A DNA stretch of 64,000 nucleotides from Acidicapsa ligni (GTDB lineage: Bacteria > Acidobacteriota > Terriglobia > Terriglobales > Acidobacteriaceae): contig NZ_JAGSYG010000006.1 in assembly GCF_025685655.1 (NCBI RefSeq), positions 62,001 to 126,000 of the forward strand. Direction: 5' to 3'. Numbering within the stretch: the first letter of the stretch is position 1; every line of letters begins with the position of its first letter. The notes beneath the pieces were generated by a model, which did not search any database, was not told the origin of the DNA, and saw only the letters and a program-made list of their open reading frames with translations. Of this stretch, positions 54,218 through 63,889 are shown piece after piece. A program made the position numbers and the translations under genes.

Positions 54218-54988
54218 CTACTGCTTGGGCGCTGCTGTTGCGCCTGTTGCCGCTCTCGGTTCAGCTTCTGCTGTCTTAGGTGCAGGTGGAAGCGGCTGGC
54301 CTTCGCGGACAATCGTGACCTTGCGCAGAACAACGGGTGTGAGCGGCTTATCGTCTGCATCGCGTTGAACACGCGCAATTGCCTTCACGACTTCTACGCC
54401 GTCTGCATCGCATTGTCCAAAAAGCGTGTAGTGCTGGTTGAGCGAATCGTACGGTGCCTCAGTGATGAAGAACTGGCTGCCGTCGGTATTCGGCCCGCTA
54501 TTGGCCATAGCAAGGCGGCCGGGGACATCGTAGTTGAGATTGGGATCGAATTCATCCTCGAAGGTAAAGCCTGGATCACCCATTCCAGAACCCGCCGGAT
54601 CGCCGCCCTGGATCATAAATCCCGGAATAATACGGTGAAACACGGTGCCGTCATACAGCGGTTTGTGGCGCATCTTCTTCTTTGAAACGGGATCGATCCA
54701 GTCCTTGGTGCCTTCCGCCAGCCCGATAAAATTCGCGACCGTGTTGGGAGCCTGCTGCTGATAAAACTGGCAGGTAATCCGGCCCATCGAGGTGTCGAAA
54801 ACTACCGACGGTCCATTGGGATGGATCAGTGCGGAGGCCTGTGGTGCGGGCCCATCGGGAAGCTCCTCTTCGGCAGGCTTCGCCTGCTCTGCCGGAGCTG
54901 GCGCTGTGGTCTGCTGGGCAAACGCAACTGAGGCGGTGAAGCCCATTGCGATAGCCAACGTCATGCGAATGCGGAATCCAGCGTTCAT
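54218..54988 (-). CDS. Cyclophilin-type peptidyl-prolyl isomerase, exported
   Basis: 256 residues. Signal peptide LAIAMGFTASVAFAQ, then a proline/alanine spacer, then the catalytic domain: CQFYQQQAPNTVANFIGLAEG, YDGTVFHRIIPGFMIQGGDPAGSG, GRLAMANSGPNTDGSQFFIT, HYTLFGQC. It would help folding in the periplasm. It resembles the adjacent cytoplasmic copy (duplication likely). The C-terminal tail is Ala/Thr-rich. Confidence 0.9.
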   Translation of the reverse strand: MNAGFRIRMTLAIAMGFTASVAFAQQTTAPAPAEQAKPAEEELPDGPAPQASALIHPNGPSVVFDTSMGRITCQFYQQQAPNTVANFIGLAEGTKDWIDPVSKKKMRHKPLYDGTVFHRIIPGFMIQGGDPAGSGMGDPGFTFEDEFDPNLNYDVPGRLAMANSGPNTDGSQFFITEAPYDSLNQHYTLFGQCDADGVEVVKAIARVQRDADDKPLTPVVLRKVTIVREGQPLPPAPKTAEAEPRAATGATAAPKQ

Positions 54989-55155
54989 ACTGGTTGTAAG
55001 GGTAAACCAGCATGGTTGCTCCGGGCTAGTCGAGCCGCTCGCAGCGAAGATTATTTCGTGATCTGCTCGATTGATCAGCCGATCTACCCGATAATCGAAT
55101 ACTGTTCTTTTCGTGAACGATATATCTGGAAATTAAATTTGGATTTAGGTGGCCG

Positions 55156-56388
55156 ATGATCACGATCCGTAGAGTAATCGCTCCTGGGTGCCTTGGCGCA
55201 TCCCTGCTTTGTGTTCCGCTGCTTTGCACTCCTATGCTGCGCGCACAGGACGCGAACCCTGCGGTGCAACAGCCAACGGTGCTGAGTGCGCAATCCACCG
55301 TTGTCCTGGTGCCTGCGCTGGTGCGGGATCGGGCAGGCAGGCTCATCTTCACACTCAAGGCCAGCGACTTCACCATTACGGACGATGGAGTCGCGCAGAA
55401 AGTACGGCTCGATGAGGACTCCGACAATCAACCGCTGGCGTTGGTGGTAGTGATTGAGACGGGCGGCTCGGGCGGACGCAGGTTAGCCAGCTATCGCGAC
55501 CTGGGACCAACGATTGAGGCCGTGGTCGGCGACGTGAAACATACCGCGGCTGTGGTTACTTTTGATAGCAACCCCAAAGTTGCACAGGAGTTCACCTCCG
55601 ATATGAACGTGATTCAAGACACGGTGCAGGGGCTGCGGCCTGGCGATGATGGAGCCGCCATGCTGGATGGTCTGGGACTTGCCGTCGACATTTTAGCCGA
55701 ACAGCCGCCCGTGTATCGGCGCGCAATTCTGCTGATCAGTGAGACGATCGATCGCGGCAGCCGTGTGCCTTTACAAGAGGCTGTGCGCAAGATCAGCGAT
55801 ACGAATACCGCCATTTACAGCGTGGCATTTTCAAGTACGCGTGCAGACCTTAAGCATGATGGGCCGCGTGTACTCAACAACGATACGCCCGGTCCCAAGG
55901 GCGGATGCATGAGCAAGGACAGTCCGCAGGATGGAGACACGGCAGAGCCTGGCGATACAGTTGCCGATAGTTCACAACCCGATAGCGCGGACGCTGACAA
56001 TAAAACCAAGTCTGCACCGAAAGAATCGTCCAAAAAGAGAGCGGGCCAGGCGTATGACTGCCTGAGTCTGCTGGTGCCTCCGCTGGGATTTGCGAAGGTG
56101 GCCTTGATGGCGAGCATGTCTGCGATGAGGCAAAATACATCTGAGACGGTAGCGCGGTTGACGGGCGGCGAGTACTTTCAGTTCAAAGATCCACGCGGAC
56201 TGGAGCAGGATTTGGTAACGATCTCGAACCATGTTCCGAACCGCTATGTATTGAGCTTTCAGCCATCTTCGCCGCACTCTGGATTACATGTGCTGCAGTT
56301 GAAATTGAAGGATTATCCAAACCTGGTTGTGACGGCAAGAAGTCATTATTGGGCCGATGGAGAAGAGGCTGCGCAGCCACATCCTTGA
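55156..56388 (+). CDS. VWFA-domain secreted protein (second)
   Basis: 410 residues. Signal peptide (APGCLGASLLCVPLLCTPML) then VPALVRDRAGRLIFTLKASDFTITDDG, the shared acidobacterial pre-VWA domain. VWFA follows with LALVVVIETGGSG and later ILLISETIDRG; the MIDAS is degraded because the usual DxSxS is absent (ETGGSG). The C-terminal domain has VARLTGGEYFQF and NHVPNRYVLSF. Ser/Asp/Lys-rich spacer in the middle. Related to the 33491 gene but diverged. Role unknown. Confidence 0.8.
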   Translation: MITIRRVIAPGCLGASLLCVPLLCTPMLRAQDANPAVQQPTVLSAQSTVVLVPALVRDRAGRLIFTLKASDFTITDDGVAQKVRLDEDSDNQPLALVVVIETGGSGGRRLASYRDLGPTIEAVVGDVKHTAAVVTFDSNPKVAQEFTSDMNVIQDTVQGLRPGDDGAAMLDGLGLAVDILAEQPPVYRRAILLISETIDRGSRVPLQEAVRKISDTNTAIYSVAFSSTRADLKHDGPRVLNNDTPGPKGGCMSKDSPQDGDTAEPGDTVADSSQPDSADADNKTKSAPKESSKKRAGQAYDCLSLLVPPLGFAKVALMASMSAMRQNTSETVARLTGGEYFQFKDPRGLEQDLVTISNHVPNRYVLSFQPSSPHSGLHVLQLKLKDYPNLVVTARSHYWADGEEAAQPHP

Positions 56389-56499
56389 TCCTGATCCTTA
56401 CATCTGTTCTATCTGTTAACTCCACATTTGCGGCGTGGATAAGGCGCGATACGCACCTCATCTATAATCGGTTTTTGCTCGTACATGTAGCAGATCCCT

Positions 56500-58275
56500 A
56501 TGAAACGGGGCTCAAACTCCCACATTATGCAGACCCATCATAAGCGTTTTAGTGTTATCGGCGGATTCATTCTCCTGTTGATTGTGCTGGTTGCCGCCAC
56601 GCTGATGAACAAGCGCCAGTTTGAAATTCAAGCAAGTGATCGTGAAGCGCTGGCACACACCAAAGAAGTATTGCTGGAGTTGGAACGCACCGAATCTTTG
56701 CTGAAGGATGCAGAGACGGGCCAGCGTGGCTTTCTTTATACGGGTGATCCCAAGTATCTCGCCCCTTATAACACCGCTGTTTCGCAGGTCGAAGCACAGC
56801 TTGACGCTCTTGCGCAGGCGACCAGCCAAAGCCCCCATCAACAGGCGCGGATAGCGGATCTGAGGACTGTGGCGGGCCTCAAACTCAAGGAACTTGAGCA
56901 GACCATCTCCCTCTACAAATCGGGGAAGATGGACGATGCCAAGAAGCTGGTCCTGTCCGATGCGGGTCTCCGATATATGAACAAGATCCGCGCACAACTG
57001 GACACGATGGAGGCTGATGAGAATTCTCTGGCAGAGGTACGGGGAGAGGTCTTTCATCATAGCCAGCGTGTCACGCTTGCGTGTATCTACCTGTCCAGCC
57101 TGCTGGCGGTTCTGGGCTTGATTGCTTTGGGCTACTACATTCTGCGGGAGATGGATCTTCGCGAACGACATGCGCGGCAGATGGGCGAACGCGAAGAGTG
57201 GTTCCGTGTGACGTTGACCAGCCTGGGAGATGCGGTGATTGCAACCGATCAAAATGGGCTGGTGACGTTTGTGAATCCAGTGGCGGAAGAGCTGACTGGA
57301 TGGAGCCTAGCAGAGGCCCAGGGAAAGACTATCTATGAAGTCTTCCCGATTTTCAACGAGTATACGCATCAGCCTGTAGACAATCCGGTGAGGAAGGTGA
57401 TGGAGCTGGGTGGAATTGTTGGCCTGGCGAATCATACGGTTCTGCGCAATGCAAAAGGAGAACTGATTCCGATTGAGGACAGTGCTGCGCCTATCCGGGA
57501 TGACCGGGAGAGGTTGGTCGGGGTAGTGCTGGTGTTCCGCGATGCGACTCAGGAGCGCAAGTCGCAGGAGATCTTGCGCAAGACGGAAAAGCTGGCTGCA
57601 GCGGCGCGACTCTCGGCAACCTTTGCGCATGAGATCAACAATCCGCTGGAAGCTGTGGTGAACCTGATTTACATCGTCAAGAGCATTGAAGATATGCCCG
57701 CTGCTGCTGTTCAGCCGCTGGAAATGGCGGAGCAGGAGTTGGAGCGCGTTTCGCATATTACGCGGCAGACGCTGGGATTCTATCGTGAGTCCACGATACG
57801 CGGACCGGTGGAATTGCCGGTGGTGATCGAGAATGTGATCAAGCTTTACAGCAATAAATTCAGTACGAAAAGTATTCAAGTGGAGCGAAACTTCAGCGAT
57901 TGTCCGCCGGTTCATGGGCTGGCGGGCGAGTTGACCCAGGCTGTTTCCAACTTGATGTCGAATGCCGCGGATGCTGTTTCTTTAAAAGGAATCATTCGGC
58001 TGCATTTGTCTGTTGCGGAAGATGTTGGCCGCGATGGGAGGTGGATTCGACTGATCGTTGAGGATGATGGACCAGGGATTCCGAAGGAGTTGGCGGAGCG
58101 GATTTTCGAGCCGTTTTTTACGACGAAATCGGATATCGGCAATGGGCTGGGGCTTTGGGTTACCAAGGAAATTGTCGAGCGGCATGGCGGGCGAATCGAT
58201 GTTGTGCAGGGTGCTGGCGCGGGTTCCTCCGGTGCTCGGTTTGCGGTGCTGCTGCCTTGCGATTTTGGCGTTTAG
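56500..58275 (+). CDS. Sensor histidine kinase with CHASE3 and PAS domains
   Basis: 591 residues. TM1 (VIGGFILLLIVLVAATLMN), a CHASE3 extracellular domain (about 37-190, with TESLLKDAETGQRGFLYTGD), TM2 (CIYLSSLLAVLGLIALGYYIL), a PAS domain (VTLTSLGDAVIATDQNGLVTF to about residue 365), and a histidine kinase core: FAHEINNPLEAV (H-box), N-box NLMSNAADAV, G1 EDDGPGIPKE, F-box FEPFFTTK and G2 GNGLGLWV. No response regulator lies next to it, so it is an orphan kinase. Signal unknown. Confidence 0.9.
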   Translation: MKRGSNSHIMQTHHKRFSVIGGFILLLIVLVAATLMNKRQFEIQASDREALAHTKEVLLELERTESLLKDAETGQRGFLYTGDPKYLAPYNTAVSQVEAQLDALAQATSQSPHQQARIADLRTVAGLKLKELEQTISLYKSGKMDDAKKLVLSDAGLRYMNKIRAQLDTMEADENSLAEVRGEVFHHSQRVTLACIYLSSLLAVLGLIALGYYILREMDLRERHARQMGEREEWFRVTLTSLGDAVIATDQNGLVTFVNPVAEELTGWSLAEAQGKTIYEVFPIFNEYTHQPVDNPVRKVMELGGIVGLANHTVLRNAKGELIPIEDSAAPIRDDRERLVGVVLVFRDATQERKSQEILRKTEKLAAAARLSATFAHEINNPLEAVVNLIYIVKSIEDMPAAAVQPLEMAEQELERVSHITRQTLGFYRESTIRGPVELPVVIENVIKLYSNKFSTKSIQVERNFSDCPPVHGLAGELTQAVSNLMSNAADAVSLKGIIRLHLSVAEDVGRDGRWIRLIVEDDGPGIPKELAERIFEPFFTTKSDIGNGLGLWVTKEIVERHGGRIDVVQGAGAGSSGARFAVLLPCDFGV

Positions 58276-58294
58276 GGCTGCCTCGCTGACGGCT

Positions 58295-58368
58295 TAGTCT
58301 CGCAGCAGCATAGTCTCGCAGCACATAGATTAGAGCGAATAAAGAGCGAATTTTACCCCCCCAGGGGG
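58295..58368. repeat. 16-bp tandem duplication and C/G-run hairpin in the 58276-58506 gap
   Basis: TAGTCTCGCAGCAGCA at 58295 and again (with one change) at 58311. A CCCCC/GGGGG hairpin lies at 58356-58368. The rest of the 230-base gap has no gene. Confidence 0.5.
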
Positions 58369-58506
58369 CTATGTAGATTTTTGGGCGGGTGCGAGCGGCC
58401 CGGTTCTTCTCCTGCATTACGGATGGGCATTACAGATGGAAGGGCATGGGGGGAGCTGGATCGCATCTGCTGATTGTGCGCTTTGGGAGGGTAATTCTCT
58501 GCAGGT

Positions 58507-58896
58507 TTAGTTGCTGCGCGGGAGAATCATCTGCCTGGGGAGGATGATCAGGAGCCAGACGAAGATGCCTCCGAGCAGGGTGGCGGCTATGTCGTTCCAG
58601 TCGAAGACTCGATGGGGCATCCAGATCTGGGCGACTTCGTAGAGGGTGAGGCCGACTACGACTGCGAGGATGGTGCGGATGATTTCTCTGTTGCGTTGGG
58701 GAAATTTTACGACCATGACTGCCAGCGAGAGGATTACGACTGCCAGGAAGTTTGGCAGTGAGCCGGCGAGGACGGAGCTACTGCCGTACTTGTGGAAGAG
58801 CCAGCGGCGGAGATGCAGTTCTTCATAAAGGGTGAAGATCAGGGTTGCTGCCAGGAGGATGGCGTAGGTGGCTCTTAGTTTGGTGCTGGTTGGCAT
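58507..58896 (-). CDS. VanZ-like family membrane protein (second)
   Basis: 129 residues with about four hydrophobic segments. The VanZ-type end VFDWNDIAATLLGGIFVWLL mirrors the other VanZ-like protein at 5323 (WKDILVDAIGVTCG). The ATG is followed by a short basic N-terminus. It lies between a repeat-bearing gap and copy B of the composite repeat. Role unknown. Confidence 0.7.
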   Translation of the reverse strand: MPTSTKLRATYAILLAATLIFTLYEELHLRRWLFHKYGSSSVLAGSLPNFLAVVILSLAVMVVKFPQRNREIIRTILAVVVGLTLYEVAQIWMPHRVFDWNDIAATLLGGIFVWLLIILPRQMILPRSN

Positions 58897-58936
58897 GGTT
58901 GATTTTATGGTTTTTGCTGGGTTTGGGGTGTTGGGT

Positions 58937-59021
58937 GGGAGAAGCAGATTCCCTGCGGGAATGACAGCCAGAAAAGCAAGTGCAACTGCAAGAGCAGGAA
59001 CAAGTGCAATGGCAATGTTGC
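58937..59021 (+). repeat. Composite dispersed repeat, copy B
   Basis: GGGAGAAGCAGATTCCCTGC followed by GGGAATGACAG, then a short degenerate GCAACT-type hexamer array. Its core matches copy C (59291) nearly exactly. Confidence 0.75.
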
Positions 59022-59028
59022 TTTTTCG

Positions 59029-59220
59029 TTAGCTGGTTGAGGGGCCCAGGGCTGCGAAGACTGCTGCGCTTACGGCTTTGGTTACGAGGCCGTAGCCTGC
59101 TGTGCTGGCCAGGGTTGCGAGGATGCCGGGGTTGGCGCGGCGGCCGTAGAAAACCAGGCTTGCGCCGATTAGTCCGAAGGCTAGTGTGGAGACTATGGAT
59201 TGTTCCTGTTTGTCTGCCAT
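59029..59220 (-). CDS. Small membrane protein of unknown function
   Basis: 63 residues with two hydrophobic parts (STLAFGLIGASLVFYG and AGYGLVTKAVSAAVFAAL). AAGGAG lies 7 bases before the ATG, so it is likely real. It is flanked on both sides by composite repeat copies B and C. No family recognised; general shape resembles DUF2892-type proteins. Confidence 0.65.
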   Translation of the reverse strand: MADKQEQSIVSTLAFGLIGASLVFYGRRANPGILATLASTAGYGLVTKAVSAAVFAALGPSTS

Positions 59221-59290
59221 TGGTTTCTCCTTTTTGGTTCTTTGGGACTTGCTTTAAAGGTTGGATGCATGCCTTTGGTGTTGGTGCTGT

Positions 59291-59431
59291 GGGAGAAGCA
59301 GATTCCCTGCGGGAATGACAGCCAGAGAGGCAACGGCAACTGCAAGAACAATTGCAACGGCAAGGGCAGCTAGAAAAGCAAGGGCAACTGCAGTTGCAGT
59401 TGCCCTTGCTTTTGCAACGATAGATGCAAAT
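59291..59431 (+). repeat. Composite dispersed repeat, copy C, with 19-bp inverted repeat
   Basis: Begins GGGAGAAGCAGATTCCCTGC followed by GGGAATGACAG, continues into a GCAACT-type hexamer array and ends in a 40-base inverted repeat (59374-59413) whose 19-bp arms flank GT. The latter lies 45 bases after the acs stop. Confidence 0.75.
59374..59413 (-). terminator. Hairpin after acs, within composite repeat C
   Basis: AAAAGCAAGGGCAACTGCA and its exact complement around GT; a short T-run (TTTT) ends the arm on either strand. It would form a strong terminator for acs. Confidence 0.65.
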
Positions 59432-59458
59432 GCTGGGAGTGGTTACTTTTCGGTCTCG

Positions 59459-61474
59459 TTATTCTTCGGTTTCTCGGAGTTTGGCGAGGCCTTGGAAGTC
59501 TTCGAGGGTGGTGGTGTCGCCTTTGATTTCGCCGTTGGTGGCTAGTTCGCGAAGTAGTCTGCGCATGATTTTGCCGCTTCTGGTTTTGGGCAGGGTGTCG
59601 GTGAATCTTATGTCTTCAGGGCGGGCGAGGCTGCCTATCTCTTTGGCTACCCACTTCTTCAGTTCATCTTTGAGAGCAGCCAGGGCTTCGGGGGTGGTGT
59701 TGGCTGCGGCGTGAGCCAGGTCCAGACTTACGAAGGCTACGATGGCCTGACCTTTTAGATCGTCGGGGCGGCCTACTACGGCTGCTTCGGCGACTTTGGG
59801 GTGGGCTACGAGAGCGGATTCAACTTCCATAGTGCCGAGGCGGTGTCCGCTGACGTTCAGGACGTCGTCGACGCGGCCCATCAGCCAGTAGTAGCCGTCG
59901 GCATCGCAGCGGGCTCCGTCGCCGGTGAAGTAGCAGCCTTCGACATCGGACCAGTAGGTTTTCTTGTAGCGTTCGGCGTCGCCGTAGATGGTGCGGGCCA
60001 TCGAGGGCCAGGGTTTGCGGACTACGAGAAGTCCGCCGTGGCCGGGCTCTACGGGGTGACCCTCTTTGTTGACCACTTCGGGCTGGATGCCGAAGAAGGG
60101 GCGGGTGGCTGAGCCGGGTTTGGTGGGGACGGCGCCGGGGATAGGGGCGATGAGGATGGCTCCGGTTTCGGTTTGCCACCAGGTATCAACAATGGGGCAG
60201 CGGCCCTGACCGACGCGGTCCCGATACCACATCCACGACTCGGGATTGATGGGTTCGCCGACGGTGCCGAGGAGGCGGAGGGAATCCAGACCATGCTTTT
60301 CTACGTGGTGGTCGCCCCACTTGATGAAGGCGCGGATGGCGGTGGGGGCGGTGTAGAAGATGGAGACTTTGTGGTCGTCGATGATCTGCCAGAAGCGGTC
60401 GAAGTCGGGATAGTTGGGCGCGCCCTCGTACATGAGGACGGTGGCGCCGTTCTGAAGTGGGCCGTAGACGACGTAGCTGTGTCCGGTGACCCAGCCGATG
60501 TCGGCGGTACACCAGTAGACGTCGTTGGGGTGGTTGGGATTGCTGAGGTCGAAGACGTACTTCGTCGTGAGATAGGTACCGACGGCGTAGCCTCCGGTGG
60601 TATGGACGAGGCCTTTGGGGGTGCCGGTGGTGCCGCTGGTGTAGAGGATGTAGAGCGGGTCTTCGCTGTCGAGAGGCTCGGCGGGGCAGGTGGCGTCGGC
60701 TTTGGCGACTAGTTCATGCCACCAGTGATCGCGGCCTTCTTTCATTTGAACGGCTGAGCCTGAGCGCTTGAGAACGACGACGTTTTTAACGCTGGGGGTT
60801 TGGGCTAGTGCTTCGTCTACGGTGCGCTTGAGTTGGATCTCGGTGCCGCGGCGGTAGCTGGTGTCCTGGGTGAGGATGGCTACGCACTGGCTGTCGTTGA
60901 CGCGGTCGGCGATGGCGTGGGCGGCGAAGCCTCCGAAGATGACGGAGTGGATGGCGCCGATGCGGGCGCAGGCGAGAAGGGCGATGGCCAGTTCGGGGGT
61001 CATGCCCATGTAGATGGCTACGCGGTCGCCTTTCTGAATGCCGAGGGACTTGAGGACGTTGGCGAATTTTTGGACTTCAACATGGAGCTGGGCGTAGGTG
61101 AGGGTGCGGACTTCGGCCTTGCCGTTCGCAACGGGCTCTGCTTCCCAGATGAGGGCGGTCTTGCCGGCCTTGTCGCCGAGGGCGTGGCGGTCTACGCAGT
61201 TGTAGCTGAGATTGATTTTGCCACCTACGAACCATTTGGCTACAGGGAGCTGCCAGTCGAGGACTTTGGTCCACTTTTGGAACCAGTGCAATTCTGACGC
61301 TGCTTCGGCCCAGAAGCTTTCGGGATCGGCGATGCTACGGGCGTAGAGGGTTTCGTATTCTTCGAGGGACTTGATGTTGGCGGTGGCCGCGAACTCGGGC
61401 GGCGGGGGAAAGACGCGGTCTTCGCGGAGGGTGGATTGCAGGTCTTGACTAGCGGGCATGGAGCGGGAGGACAT
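59459..61474 (-). CDS. acs: Acetyl-coenzyme A synthetase
   Basis: 671 residues. Acetate, ATP and CoA to acetyl-CoA. Signs: the AMP-binding core [53 protein letters not shown] and the C-terminal [14 protein letters not shown] with the acetylation site TRSGKIMRR. Length is typical. AAAGGAT lies before ATG 61474; an in-frame ATG at 61495 is less likely. Confidence 0.93.
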   Translation of the reverse strand: MSSRSMPASQDLQSTLREDRVFPPPPEFAATANIKSLEEYETLYARSIADPESFWAEAASELHWFQKWTKVLDWQLPVAKWFVGGKINLSYNCVDRHALGDKAGKTALIWEAEPVANGKAEVRTLTYAQLHVEVQKFANVLKSLGIQKGDRVAIYMGMTPELAIALLACARIGAIHSVIFGGFAAHAIADRVNDSQCVAILTQDTSYRRGTEIQLKRTVDEALAQTPSVKNVVVLKRSGSAVQMKEGRDHWWHELVAKADATCPAEPLDSEDPLYILYTSGTTGTPKGLVHTTGGYAVGTYLTTKYVFDLSNPNHPNDVYWCTADIGWVTGHSYVVYGPLQNGATVLMYEGAPNYPDFDRFWQIIDDHKVSIFYTAPTAIRAFIKWGDHHVEKHGLDSLRLLGTVGEPINPESWMWYRDRVGQGRCPIVDTWWQTETGAILIAPIPGAVPTKPGSATRPFFGIQPEVVNKEGHPVEPGHGGLLVVRKPWPSMARTIYGDAERYKKTYWSDVEGCYFTGDGARCDADGYYWLMGRVDDVLNVSGHRLGTMEVESALVAHPKVAEAAVVGRPDDLKGQAIVAFVSLDLAHAAANTTPEALAALKDELKKWVAKEIGSLARPEDIRFTDTLPKTRSGKIMRRLLRELATNGEIKGDTTTLEDFQGLAKLRETEE

Positions 61475-61651
61475 GGACGATCCTTTATTGTGCATATTGT
61501 GCAGCCTGTCAGCAGGCTGATCGTGACGAATTTTAGCGGGAGTCTGCGACGAAGTACACGCGCTTTTGTGGCTTGTCCCTGTTGAAGCAACGATATCTGG
61601 TGGCGCTCCGGATGGGCAAGTGGGACAAAAGCCCTAGATGACCAAGTGGAA

Positions 61652-62380
61652 TCATTGTTTTGCGAGTGGAGCAGGAGAACTGCGCTGAATCTGATAGCCG
61701 ATGTAGTCAATTTTGAGGACGGAATCTCCCAGGAGGAAGCTGTGCGAGTGAGCCTCGGCGTGGGTGGCCATAGCGAGGCCGTCGATGGTGGTGTAGTCGC
61801 GGCTGATGGTGATGTCTCCGGAGAAGATTGAGGCGCTGGCGGCGGGTTTGCCCTCGGCATGGACGATGCTTGCGTTGTCGGCGTCTACCCAGATCTTGCC
61901 GTTAAGGAGATGCGAATCCTTGCGCCTGGCCTGGAGATCGACGATGACGCAGTTGCGGTTGTTGAGGGAGACTTTGCCGGGCTCAGGCTGCATGTTGTAG
62001 TTGGCCGAGGTGAGCAGGACTCCCTCCAGCTTGGCGGGTTTGCTCATCTCTGTTTCGCTGGCGAGGACTTTGTCGATCACGGCGGCGCGGAAGAAGGCTG
62101 AGCCGCTTTTGGAGATGGTGGTGTAGGTTTTGCCGGAGTGCTGCTCGGAGACCTGCACTGTTACTTCGGTGGAGGGATTGGGATCGCCGTTGCGATAGAG
62201 GGTGTAATGCTCCTGCACGGTGTAGCCGGTGAGCGCGTCGATGCGGGCGTGGACGGCGGCGTCTACGCGTTGAACAACATCGTTCTGCTGGAAGGCGAAG
62301 GTGGTGATGGCCACACAGGCCAGGGTGCTGAGGGTTAGAAGCTTTCGAACAGGTTTTCGAATCGTCTTTCGAATCGTCAT
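61652..62380 (-). CDS. LolA/outer-membrane lipoprotein-sorting-like protein
   Basis: About 242 residues. A signal peptide (LLTLSTLACVAITTFAFQ) after the repetitive start MTIRKTIRKPVRK. The mature part has YTVQEHYTLYRNGD, SKPAKLEGVLLTS, and KIWVDADNASIVHAEGKPA, a pattern of the LolA/LppX-like fold used for carrying lipids or lipoproteins. The ATG overlaps the stop of the upstream phospholipase C-like gene (ATGA), so the two are coupled. Specific role unknown. Confidence 0.7.
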   Translation of the reverse strand: MTIRKTIRKPVRKLLTLSTLACVAITTFAFQQNDVVQRVDAAVHARIDALTGYTVQEHYTLYRNGDPNPSTEVTVQVSEQHSGKTYTTISKSGSAFFRAAVIDKVLASETEMSKPAKLEGVLLTSANYNMQPEPGKVSLNNRNCVIVDLQARRKDSHLLNGKIWVDADNASIVHAEGKPAASASIFSGDITISRDYTTIDGLAMATHAEAHSHSFLLGDSVLKIDYIGYQIQRSSPAPLAKQ

Positions 62381-63735
62381 GGAGTCGGCACCGGGGTCAC
62401 CTTTGTATAAGTCGCTGATTGGACTGTATCTGAATTGGATGCGGTAGCCGGGAAAGATTTCAAGAGCGCCAGATTGGATTGGGTCTTCTTCCACTTGCGT
62501 TTGTTTTTGGCGGCGAAGGCGGGCGTTTGCGGGTTCTGATAGAAGGCGAGGATGTTGGTCTGCAACTGGGGTGTGAGCCGGGCGAATTTTTCGCTGGCGA
62601 GTTTGTTCACCAGATTTGCGTAGGTTTCGTCAGTCAGAGAGTACTCACCTGCCCTGGTTTCCTTCCCGGTATCGAAGTCGCGGTTATCCAGTGCCAGGTC
62701 GTTGGATTGGACGAGTTTCAGATCCTGCTCGTAGTGATCCCTGGAGTCGTTGACGCTCTGCATGTAGAGAGTCTCTGTGGAAGTAGTGGGCATTTTGAAG
62801 TCGAGGGCCTTCAAAGGGCCGATCTTGGGCAGGATTTTGATGAGGATGGCCAGCAGGCGCGTGCCGAGGCCCGGTCCCTTGTAGTTGGTGCCAAAGTCGC
62901 GGCGGTACTGGCTGCGCTTGAGGTGATAGATGAATTTTTCGCGGGTCATGCTGGGGTCTTCCTGGAGAATCTCGTCCTTTTTCATGGCGAGGGCGACGTG
63001 GGTCATGTTGGGAATCAGAGTGCTGACCGAGTAGCGGAAGCTGCCGATGGAGAGGTCGAGATTGGGGAAGACGTCGGTGAGGGGAAGGCCGTAGGTTTGC
63101 TGGAAGGCGCGTTCGAGGAGCGGCCTGGAGACTTCAAAGCCGATGAAGTCATGAAAGGCCTGGGAGGTGAATCGGTCGCGGGCTACCTGAACGACGTCGA
63201 ACCCGAATTCGGTACGGATGTGGGCGGTGGGGTTGTCGGCGTAGGTGACGATTCCACCATACTTCGCCCTGAGCTTGGGGAAGGTTTCGCCGACAGCAAT
63301 GTTGACGGCGGGATGTCCGGCGAGATCGGAGGCGTAGTGCGCGAGGGAGCCGAGGGCGAAGGCGTATTCGTTGATGTCGTTGGACTCAGCCAGCATGGTC
63401 GAGACGAAATCGCCGCTGCGGACGTAATGCACCAGATCCGAGAAGAAATGGTTGCCGAAGGGGTAGTAGCCGATGTCCTGGATGAGGCAGCCGCCGTAGG
63501 CGTAGGCGTGGGCGGTGCGAATTTGATCGTCCGTCGCGTTGGGATAGCGGGCGAGGAGCATGGGGCGAAGCTCGGCCTTCCAGAGGAGATCGACGATCTG
63601 CTCGTGGGTGAGAACGGAGTAGGCCTGGGAGCTTGGGCTATTGAAAAAGAGCAGTCCGAGGATGACGGTGCAGACGAGCCATCCGCGACGGCTAAGGCTG
63701 CGCGTGAAATTCAATTCGGTCTTACGATTTGGCAT
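62377..63735 (-). CDS. Zinc-dependent phospholipase C-like exported protein
   Basis: About 452 residues. Signal peptide (TVILGLLFFNSPSSQA) followed by the domain AYSVLTHEQIVDLLW, YAYGGCLIQDIGYYPFGNHF, FSDLVHYVRSGDFV and ALGSLAHYASDLAGHPAVN. The His and Asp residues in these motifs are the kind that hold zinc in phospholipase C. ATG at 63735 is preferred; the frame is open upstream to 63903. Substrate unknown. Confidence 0.75.
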   Translation of the reverse strand: MPNRKTELNFTRSLSRRGWLVCTVILGLLFFNSPSSQAYSVLTHEQIVDLLWKAELRPMLLARYPNATDDQIRTAHAYAYGGCLIQDIGYYPFGNHFFSDLVHYVRSGDFVSTMLAESNDINEYAFALGSLAHYASDLAGHPAVNIAVGETFPKLRAKYGGIVTYADNPTAHIRTEFGFDVVQVARDRFTSQAFHDFIGFEVSRPLLERAFQQTYGLPLTDVFPNLDLSIGSFRYSVSTLIPNMTHVALAMKKDEILQEDPSMTREKFIYHLKRSQYRRDFGTNYKGPGLGTRLLAILIKILPKIGPLKALDFKMPTTSTETLYMQSVNDSRDHYEQDLKLVQSNDLALDNRDFDTGKETRAGEYSLTDETYANLVNKLASEKFARLTPQLQTNILAFYQNPQTPAFAAKNKRKWKKTQSNLALLKSFPATASNSDTVQSATYTKVTPVPTP

Positions 63736-63889
63736 CCGCAGGGAACCTTCGCTGCAAGGATACCTTGGGCGGGTGGGGCTTCGCGTGCCGCATTGCTCAG
63801 GCTGGCAGGTTGAACGTCTCTGCTTTGCCTGAATCGCTGCTGCGGCTGCGGTGCCAGGTGCGCTGATAGGCTGGTGATTGGAACAACTT

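Noticed and set aside
56349..56543. 65-residue signal-peptide-like frame upstream of the kinase
   Set aside because: Overlaps the VWA gene end and the kinase start in another frame; no ribosome site.
58356..58368. CCCCC/GGGGG hairpin as a terminator of the histidine kinase
   Set aside because: It lies about 80 bases after the stop and its stem is only 5 bp, so the call is weak and was kept only as part of a repeat entry.
62479..63813. 444-residue open frame on the plus strand
   Set aside because: Lies opposite the phospholipase C-like gene; Gly/Val/Glu-rich and low complexity, typical of high-GC antisense.
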